64,000 nucleotides of DNA from Onthophagus taurus (taxonomy: Eukaryota > Arthropoda > Insecta > Coleoptera > Scarabaeidae). A model generated the notes under the pieces. It saw only the letters and a program-made list of their open reading frames with translations, did no database searches and was not told the origin of the DNA. The translations under genes and the position numbers were made by a program. Below are positions 57,090 through 64,000 of the stretch, piece by piece. How positions within the stretch are numbered: position 1 is the stretch's first letter; each line of letters starts with the position of its first letter. Where the stretch lies: positions 26,583,001 to 26,647,000 of the forward strand of contig NC_091968.1 of assembly GCF_036711975.1 (NCBI RefSeq), written 5' to 3'.

Positions 57090-57865
57090 TACAGGGTGCC
57101 CATATGTATGGAATATAGTATATATCTTGGTAGGTATCAACTTTATAAAAACACATTTTATACAAAAGTTGTTTAATATTTTATTTGCCATAATAAGACA
57201 GCATTCAAATGTTTTTATTTCAGAAAACAAATGAGCAACGAATAACACTTGAAGTTTTTTAAATGGCAATGTACCCTTTCGTTAGGCTCATTTGATAGAG
57301 ATTTTTTATCTCTTTACGATGACGTAAAATTTTAGTACCCTTATATCAGAAAATTTTTGAAACAAATGTAATAATTGTTTATTAAGAAAATTTAACTAAT
57401 AACATTAATCTAGATATCCGAGTCGTCAAGTACCTCGAATTATTGGGGATATGTACACTAATTCTTCGTTTATTTGTTTTATTTTGTATGTAAATTTAAT
57501 TTACAGTAATAATTCGAGGTACTTGACGATCTCGGATAACTAGATTAATGTTATTGATTAATTTTGATTAATAAACAATTTTTCCATTTTTCTCAAAAAT
57601 TTTCTGATGTAAGGATACAACAATTTTACGCCATCGTAAAGAGAAAAATAATCTCTATCAAATGAGCCTAAAGAAAGAATACATTGCTATTTAAAAAAAT
57701 TTAAGTATTATTCTTTACTCATTTGTTTTCTGAATTAAAAACAATTGACTGCAGTCTTATTATGGCAAATAAAATATTAAACAAGTTTTGTATAAAATGT
57801 TTTTCTATAAAGTTTGATACCTACAAAGATATATACTATATTCCATACATAATGGGCACCCTGTA
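57090..57865. mobile_element. Fold-back element, ~350-bp arms
   Basis: Starts TACAGGGTGCCCATATGTAT, ends ATACATAATGGGCACCCTGTA. Arms are inverted copies over about 340-360 bp each around a ~90-bp loop (AATTATTGGGGATATGTACA). No coding content. Confidence 0.85.
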
Positions 57866-58014
57866 TAAATGCAATAATCATAGTTATGAAACTACTATGT
57901 GTTTGCATTGTTCCACATAAAATGCAATATAACTTAATAGTTCAGGCATTGCGTAGTTTTGCAAAGGAAAAGTTTTGCTTGGAAAGGGTGACGTCCTTAT
58001 ATCTCTGAATTTCC

Positions 58015-58212
58015 GTCTTAAAAGATGCATGGCTAAACCGAAATGTTTCTGGTTCTAGGTCTAGTGTTAATCGTAATTAAATAAATTCCTTCAATAGAAA
58101 TATTACACATTCTAACGCTGAATAACAATTAAAACTAGATAGATAACTATAAACATTCCGGTTTAGCCGCATGTCTCTTAAGGCGGCTAAACCCAAATGA
58201 TTCTAGTTCTAC
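58015..58212. repeat. CTAG-rich palindromic repeat
   Basis: GATGCATGGCTAAACCG, TTCTGGTTCTAGGTCTAG and the mirror half CTAGATAGATAACTATAAAC, then GCCGCATGTCTCTTAAGGCGGC hairpin and TTCTAGTTCTAC. It abuts the fold-back at 58215. Confidence 0.7.
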
Positions 58213-58214
58213 TA

Positions 58215-60622
58215 TACAGGGTGTGTCAAATATCTGAAATATAGCCCAATAATTTACTGTAACTATTTGTGGTTTTAAAGAAAAATGTTTCAAATACAAG
58301 TTTCTTTATTAATCGTGATGCATTTTTTGGCGATATTTACTTGCTTACATTGTTTTTTGTTTCGTTGCTATGGCAACCAACATTGTTATTTTAAATGGGA
58401 TGCATATGTTTTTTCTGCATACTTTGATGATGGAGGATAAATTCATCCACGCGATGAACATATTAAATCATATGGTTGTTTAAGAAAAAAATCGAGAAAA
58501 ATGCGTTTTCTGAAAATATCAAGAAATATGCAAAAAAAAGTATCAGCTTTTAACAATATTTTCCAAAAAATCGTCAAAAATACATTTTTTTTTAAATCAT
58601 TATGTAATTACCACCAATTATAAGCTTTTCAATGAAAAAGACCGCTTCTTAAAATAAGATTTAGTTTTTGAGATAACAATTTGTAAAATCTGTCGTGTTT
58701 TTTGAACATGTGAGGTTAAGATATTTTTCGAACACATTTTAAAAAATCGTAGAAAATCGATTTTTAAAGATATCGTTATGAAATTTTCAGGAAATATGCA
58801 AAAAAGTATCAGCTTTTTAACGAAAAAGACCGCTTTTGAAAATATCAATTAGTATTTGAGATAAACATTGTTAAAGGTGACGTTACATTTATCAATTTTT
58901 ACTTTTAACAATATTTTTCAAAAAAATCGTCAAAAATACATTTTTTAATAAATCATTATGAAATTATCACCAATTATAAAAAGGATTATAAGCTTTTCAA
59001 TGAAAAAGACCGCTTCTTAAAATAAGATTTAGTTTTTGAAATAACAATTTTTAAAATCTGTCATGTTTGTTGAACACGTTGAGGTTAATTACTTTTTAAA
59101 AAATCGTAAAAAATCGATTTTTAAAGATATCGTAGCGAAATTTTCAAAAAATATACAAAAAGGTATAAGCTTTTTAACGAAGAAGACCGCTTTTGAAAAT
59201 ATCAATTAGTATTTGAGATAAACATTGTTAAAGGTGACGTTACATTTATCAATTTTTACTTTTAACAATATTTTTCAAAAAAATCGTCAAAAATACATTT
59301 TTTAATAAATCATTATGAAATTATCACCAATTATAAAAAGGATTATAAGCTTTTCAATGAAAAAGACCGCTTCTTAAAATAAGATTTAGTTTTTGAAATA
59401 ACAATTTTTAAAATCTGCCATGTTTTTTGAACATGTTGAGATCACTTTTTAAAAAATCGTAAAAAATCGATTTTTAAAGATATCGGTGACATACATTTAA
59501 TGTAGTATCGTCATTGGTAGCCATCCACTTTTTGGAAGGTTTTTAACACTTCCGGTGTTAAAGAATTTTTTTAATATTTTGGATACTGTGGATTGTGTAA
59601 TTTGTGTATGCGGGTAAATATTATTGAACAAACTTCACTTTGAGTGCGTTTTATATCACCGTACCCATACAGCATTAATATTTGGATACATTATCGTTCA
59701 TCTGTCAATTTTTGACATTTAAAGCTGTCAATGGCGTTATTGCGGCGCCTACTTTGATTGTAATTTGCTGATTCAATATTTTCCTATTTTTAATATTTGA
59801 TTTATTGTTAGTTTTGATATGTTGATCGTGTAAAGGGATTTATCCTCTATCAAAATATGTAAAAAAAAATATGCATTCCAAGGACAGTAGAATCTAACAG
59901 AACTATTACATCCATTCTTGTTTTGTAGCCCACTAGGGGTTGGTTCTTAGAGGTTATATGATAGACATTTGATTTACTTTTTAAGTTAATATGAATACGT
60001 CTACGATATAACCTCTAAAAATACATACTGGGCGTGGCGAATGGTGTGACGTAGTGTGCGGGCACGTTGTCACAACAATAGATGTAGCAGTCCTGTTAGA
60101 TTCTACTGTCCTTGATGCATCCCAAGGACTGTAGAATCTAACAGGACTGCTACATCCATTGTATTTTTGTAGGGTTGGTTGCCCACACTCTACGTCACAC
60201 TATTTGCCACGCCTGGTAACTGTCTGTGTTTTTAGAGGTTATATGATAGACATTAATACGTCTAAAAACATAAAACTTCAAAAATAATATGAATACGTCT
60301 AGGATATAACCTCTAAAAATACACAGCAAATAAATAGACCATAACAACAGCAGGGTGTGGAAAATGGTATGACGTAGTTTGCGGGCAGGTTGTCACAACC
60401 ATGGATGTAGCAGTCCTGTTAGATTCTACTATCCTTGATGCATCCCATTTAAAATAACAATGTTGGTTGCCATAGCAACGAAACAAAAAACAATGTAAAC
60501 AAGCAAATATCGCCACAAAATGCGCCACAATTAATAAAGAATTTTTTATTTGCAACATTTTTCTTTCAAACTATAAATGTCGAAGTTACTGGCTATATTC
60601 CAGACATTTGACACATCTTGTA
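58215..60622. mobile_element. 2.4-kb fold-back with internal repeats and X-box motifs
   Basis: Ends TACAGGGTGTGTCAAATATC and GACATTTGACACATCTTGTA; arms about 190 bp. Each arm carries the X-box palindrome (GTTGCTATGGCAAC at 58364-58377; GTTGCCATAGCAAC at 60466-60479). The interior has about 2.5 units of a ~370-bp tandem repeat (58555-59495, marker AAAAAGACCGCTTCTTAAAA) and two copies of an inverted-repeat MITE (59879-60112 and 60122-60446, ends AAGGACTGTAGAATCTAACA). Confidence 0.75.
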
Positions 60623-60689
60623 TAATCTAATATACGTACTTTTCTAATACGTATATTTAACCTTTCAACTACTTCAATAAAAATATACA

Positions 60690-61500
60690 AGAATCTAGCG
60701 CTGAATAACAATTAAAACTAGAACTAACACTAGACCTAGAACTAGATACATTCGGGTATCTAGTTCGGGTTCTAGTTTTACGCTAGCACCGTTACTCCGT
60801 AGAACTAACACTAGAATCATTTGAGTTTAGCTCCAACCAGTTTTACACTTGCATTGTCACTAGAACTAACATTAGACCTAGAACTAGAAACATTTGGGTT
60901 TAGCCGCCCGTCTCTAAAGACGGCTAAACCCAAATGATTCTAGTTCTAGGTATAGTGTTAGTTCTAGTTTTATGCTAGCACAGAACTAACACAATACCTA
61001 GAACTAGAATCATTTGGGTTTAGCTGCACATCTCTAAAGACGTCTAAATATTCTAGTTCTAGGTATAGTGTTAGTTCTACATAGTAACAGAACTAATGTA
61101 AAACTAGAACTAACACTATACCTAGTACTAGAATCATTCGGGTTTAGCCATCTTTCGTGATGTGCGGCTAAACTCAAATGATTCTAGTTCTAGGTATAAT
61201 GTTAGTTCTAGTTTTACACTTGCACTGTCACTAGAACTAACATTAGACCTAGAAACTTAGAAATTAGAACTAGAAACATTTAGGTTTAGCCGTACGTATC
61301 GTAAGAAGTCTAAACCTGAATAATTCTAGTTCTAGGGTTAGTTCTAGTTATAGTTCAATAAAAAGATGCAACATAGTGATATTTTACACTAACTAGCGCT
61401 ACCTACCAGCCGTCTTAGAGGTATGGCTAAACGGAATATTTCTGTTTCTAGGTCTGGTGTTAGTTCTAGTGCTAGTGTTAGTCTAGTTTTATTTATTATT
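60690..61500. repeat. CTAG-rich palindromic repeat, long cluster
   Basis: Six or more palindromic units with TTCTAGTTCTAGGTATAGTG and its mirror, joined by GCCGCCCGTCTCTAAAGACGGC-type hairpins. It is the longest cluster in the window. Confidence 0.85.
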
Positions 61501-62094
61501 CAGCGCTAGATTGTTGTATATTTTTATTAAGCTATGCATTCCCCGTACTAATCCGTTATATCGAGGTTTTACTGCAATCTCAAATTATTTTGACATGTTG
61601 CATTGGATGTGGGACAATGTAAGTAGGTACGCCCTGGTTTCTATACAGGGTGATTCGCATAAGAACCGATACAGAGCAGGGACATGTAGAGTACAATAAA
61701 TTAAAATGATTTATAACGTAACTTTCCTCTGTACTAAGTTATACCCCTTAGGTTATATACTAAGTCTTAGGATAGGGATTGCAATCAACAAGAGTTTTTA
61801 TAATCCCGGGATTTTGGGATCAGAATTCTCTATCCCAGGTAATCCCTGCTTTTTTGGGCCACATATACAGGGTGGTTCGGGAGGAAATGGAAAGATTTTA
61901 AGGACATGTCTAGGAAGCTAATATAAGCAAAGTAAGCCCATATGTTCAAATCCGATTTTCATTTGTTTCCGAGATAATTAGGTTTTTCTTTTTAAAAAGT
62001 TAATCAAGTTATGTTTGACAACGTTATCCTATATGACAATTTGAAACAAAATGTTAATTAAAGTGATAGTTGTAATTGTTACGAAATAATAAAA

Positions 62095-62325
62095 ATGCCT
62101 CACATTTTCAGTCATAGAGAATATGCAGATATTTGGTTTGTTTATGGTTTTTGTAATATTAATACTGTTCGTTCAGTAGAAGAGAAAGCGGCAAGGCTTA
62201 AACGCCTTTCATTTGCAGAAAGTACAAAATCTCCAAGAAGGCGATTATCCATTAAGACTACAATTTTGTCAATGGATTCGTGAAAACAGAAGATTACTTA
62301 AATGCATATTATTTTCTGATTAGTA
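62095..62325 (+). pseudogene. Internally deleted Tc1/mariner-type transposase
   Basis: The first frame reads MPHIFSHREYADIWFVYGFC, the N-terminal HTH (DUF4817-type) of insect mariner-like elements. After about 45 codons a shifted frame reads LQEGDYPLRLQFCQWIRENR and then ILFSD, the segment ending at the second catalytic aspartate region of the DDE/D domain. The part between is deleted and the rest is lost. It lies 230 bp from a TACAGGGTGG terminus (61866), so it probably belongs to that element. Confidence 0.65.
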
Positions 62326-62370
62326 ATTATAAATAAAGTGTTGAAGGTGGTTTTAACGTTACAGTTTATT

Positions 62371-62890
62371 CTAACCATAACACAAAGCATTATAAAAAAA
62401 TCCACCATCCATAAAACTATTTTTAAAAAAATGTCGCTGAACATGTAATTTATCTATTGTTTTATCTCCTGAACAAGATCTAAAATTTGTGTTTAATAAA
62501 CTTGCTAAAGAGAAGCAACGTTCCAATTCCACACTTGTTGGTGGAATAGTTTTCAAACATTGAAGATTTTTACCGCTATTATTAAATATATCAATTTTTT
62601 TGGCAGGTAGCTGTTGTTGAGGCTCCGCAATTAGTAAATCATCTTAATCATTTTCAAACATATTTTGTTCATCTTTTAATTGTTAAACGTAATATAAGAT
62701 TCTCTAATGTTTTGCTCTAATACATTTTGTTGTTCTTTTGGCTTTTTGTATAACACATCTATTACTGCCAGCTGTAAACCATGTGTTAAACATAATTGTA
62801 GGCTTGAAAGCGTTGATGTGCCTAAAGTACTAAGTGAATTTAAAGTTGCAAGAGAAGCTTGTTCTTTTCGTTGCTCTTTAATGTTCATTT
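62371..62890 (-). pseudogene. hAT transposase fragments, internally deleted
   Basis: Minus-strand 62888-62680 includes CLTHGLQLAVIDVLYKK and 62556-62380 includes TIPPTSVELERCFSLASLL and KTIDKLHVQRHFFKN, the hAT dimerisation region. The catalytic middle is missing, so it is dead. Confidence 0.7.
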
Positions 62891-63358
62891 AATCATTCAA
62901 TCGTTCGTTCATTCATTCATTTAGTTCATTAAATTCGCTTTTTATAGGGATCATCACCTTTAATCAACCCTTTGAAATGCCTCAATTGATCTCAACTTGC
63001 TACCAATTAACACCCTACACTCATAACGTATACCAAATTTGGTCTTTCTAGCTTAATGTATTACTAAGATATTACTGAATGTTTTAAAAATTGAAAACCC
63101 ATCTATGAAAGCCTATAACTCCTTAGGGGTACAACTTAGTATAGGGGTAAGCTGCGTTAAATTAGCTTAAATTAGCTTCTTATGCGAATCACCCTGTATT
63201 TTTGTATATTGCATCTTAAGTAAAATTTACTGTAAATTTAAAAAAAAAAGGTTAAAAAGCTTTTAAGAATCTGTAATCTGCACAAATAAATAAAACCGAA
63301 ACAAATTAAAACTAAAAAATTAAAATTAACCCAATCTTTTTCTTTTTTAAATAACTAC

Positions 63359-63867
63359 CTATAACAGTCGTAACTGGTTTAATAACCACAGCAAGCAGAT
63401 TTCGGCTTCTTAAAAGTAACCCACTCGTAAAAGACACCCTCATAGTACCGTTGTTAAAATCATCGCATCCGTCAACGCTAAATTCGGCAACCAACGCACA
63501 AAAGTGTTGAAACGTAAACCCCGCCGTTGAATTTGCATCTTCCGCCGGAGATTTTCTGTTGTAATTTAAATAATTGTGAACGCGAATAGGCTCGATGTTA
63601 TGATTCGTCAGTTTTGTATAAGCATCAACAACGTCTATCAATGATATCTCCCCCGTTTGATCCTTATCGTAGCGATCGAAAGTCTCCCGAAGTTTTCTTA
63701 GTTTAAATGTGATTTGTTCTTCGGCCGTTAATCGATTCATACTAGGATTTCTTAAGATTCGCGTCGTACATTGAATTGCCGATTTTAAATTATCGTGTAC
63801 TTTAATTCCGTGACTTTTTACTAACGTCAGTAAAGTGGTTTGGCCACTTACTAAATCGAAACATTCC
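63359..63867 (-). CDS. raw: Raw-like gene, EF-hand exon
   Basis: It is entered at TTTTACAG|GG in frame with the exon at 63927 and left at GTTATAG|GTAGTT. It encodes about 170 residues: ECFDLVSGQTTLLTLVKSHG, RNPSMNRLTAEEQ, then an EF-hand loop DKDQTGEISLID with Asp at 1, 3 and 12, Thr at 5 and Gly at 6, and further helical sequence ending TTVI. Position 12 is Asp rather than the usual Glu, still compatible with calcium or magnesium binding. Joining to 57030 gives ATA-GCT-TGG in phase. The gene name relies on the domain in the last exon. Confidence 0.65.
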
Positions 63868-63926
63868 CTGTAAAAACAAAAATTAGAACGATAAAATTAA
63901 TTTAAAAAAAACTTAAATTAATTTAC

Positions 63927-64000
63927 CTTTTCGTAATAATTTCCCCCATAATCGTTTGTCCTAAACTATACGGGTAAGCGACTAGTACAACACATCTTCC
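63927..64000 (-). CDS. raw: Raw-like gene, partial upstream exon
   Basis: Minus-strand frame RCVVLVAYPYSLGQTIMGEI, ending TKR at the donor AAAAG|GTAAAT. It joins in phase to the EF-hand exon at 63867 through a 59-bp intron. The gene continues beyond the window. Confidence 0.65.

Larger units (their letters stand above)
61644..63198. mobile_element. Fold-back relative of 9237-10807, carrying other transposons
   Basis: Ends TACAGGGTGATTCGCATAAG and CTTATGCGAATCACCCTGTA. The right arm (about 62945-63198) matches the arms of 9237-10807 (ACGTATACCAAATTTGGT...). The centre is occupied by a Tc1/mariner piece beginning TACAGGGTGGTTCGGGAGG at 61866 and by a hAT piece. Confidence 0.75.
57031..63358. 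other. 6.3-kb intron of the raw-like gene, filled with repeats
   Basis: Contains fold-backs at 57090-57865, 58215-60622 and 61644-63198, CTAG palindromes at 58015-58210 and 60690-61500, and transposase fragments (62095-62325, 62371-62890). The exons on both sides have matching phase; additional small exons inside cannot be excluded. Confidence 0.6.

Overview
This window looks like nuclear DNA of an insect, most likely a beetle. It is strongly AT-rich, its genes are split by GT-AG introns, and it carries insect or animal gene families (AIMP1, APC1, Mos, a BarH-like homeobox gene, a Raw-like gene). More than half of it is repeats: satellites, fold-back elements with long inverted arms, and decayed transposons. 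No prokaryotic feature, CRISPR array, rRNA or tRNA was seen. The beetle assignment is inference from general resemblance; no search was possible.

Genes, left to right. AIMP1 (+, exons 4267-4347, 4403-4885, 12585-12872; 283 aa) has a 7.7-kb second intron packed with nested transposons. APC1, the scaffold of the anaphase-promoting complex (-, 11 coding exons, 12890-29627; 1959 aa), lies tail to tail with AIMP1, only 17 bp between stop codons. Its introns are either 49-78 bp or 0.8-4 kb and repeat-filled. The APC1 start region (promoter, exon 1, 5' part of exon 2) is repeated three more times as 680-bp tandem units (29960-31980). Next comes mos (+, 32040-33167; 336 aa), head to head with APC1. 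A small unrecognised secreted-protein gene follows (-, 34084-34527; 112 aa). A homeobox gene of BarH-like character (-, 42638-43604; 191 aa) sits in a region of GC-rich candidate regulatory islands. The window ends in the 3' part of a larger minus-strand gene (56393 to beyond 64000) joining an EF-hand segment to a nucleoside 2-deoxyribosyltransferase-like domain, as in Drosophila raw. All exon joins were checked by hand for reading phase and all are consistent.

Repeats fall into three layers. (1) Fold-back elements ending in TACAGGGTG or close variants, flanked by TA, often nested or abutting; some contain wrecks of Tc1/mariner-type transposases. (2) A CTAG-rich palindromic repeat (GCCGTCTT...AGACGTGCGGC hairpin followed by TTCTAG/GTTCTAG runs) present at about 14 places, often bordering satellite blocks. 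(3) Satellite blocks: 400 bp x 10 inside APC1 intron 9, a related family in four other blocks, 350 bp x 10 at 34.75-38.76 kb, and a 355-bp array carrying AGATGGCGCC at 40.5-42.4 kb. Decayed piggyBac, hAT, pogo/Tigger, Gypsy and non-LTR pieces are also present.

Functional themes: APC1 and Mos both act on meiotic and mitotic exit, so their head-to-head placement with multiplied APC1 start units is the most interesting genic arrangement. Several mobile elements carry perfect regulatory-looking motifs (RFX X-box, CRE plus GC box, dCTCF core).
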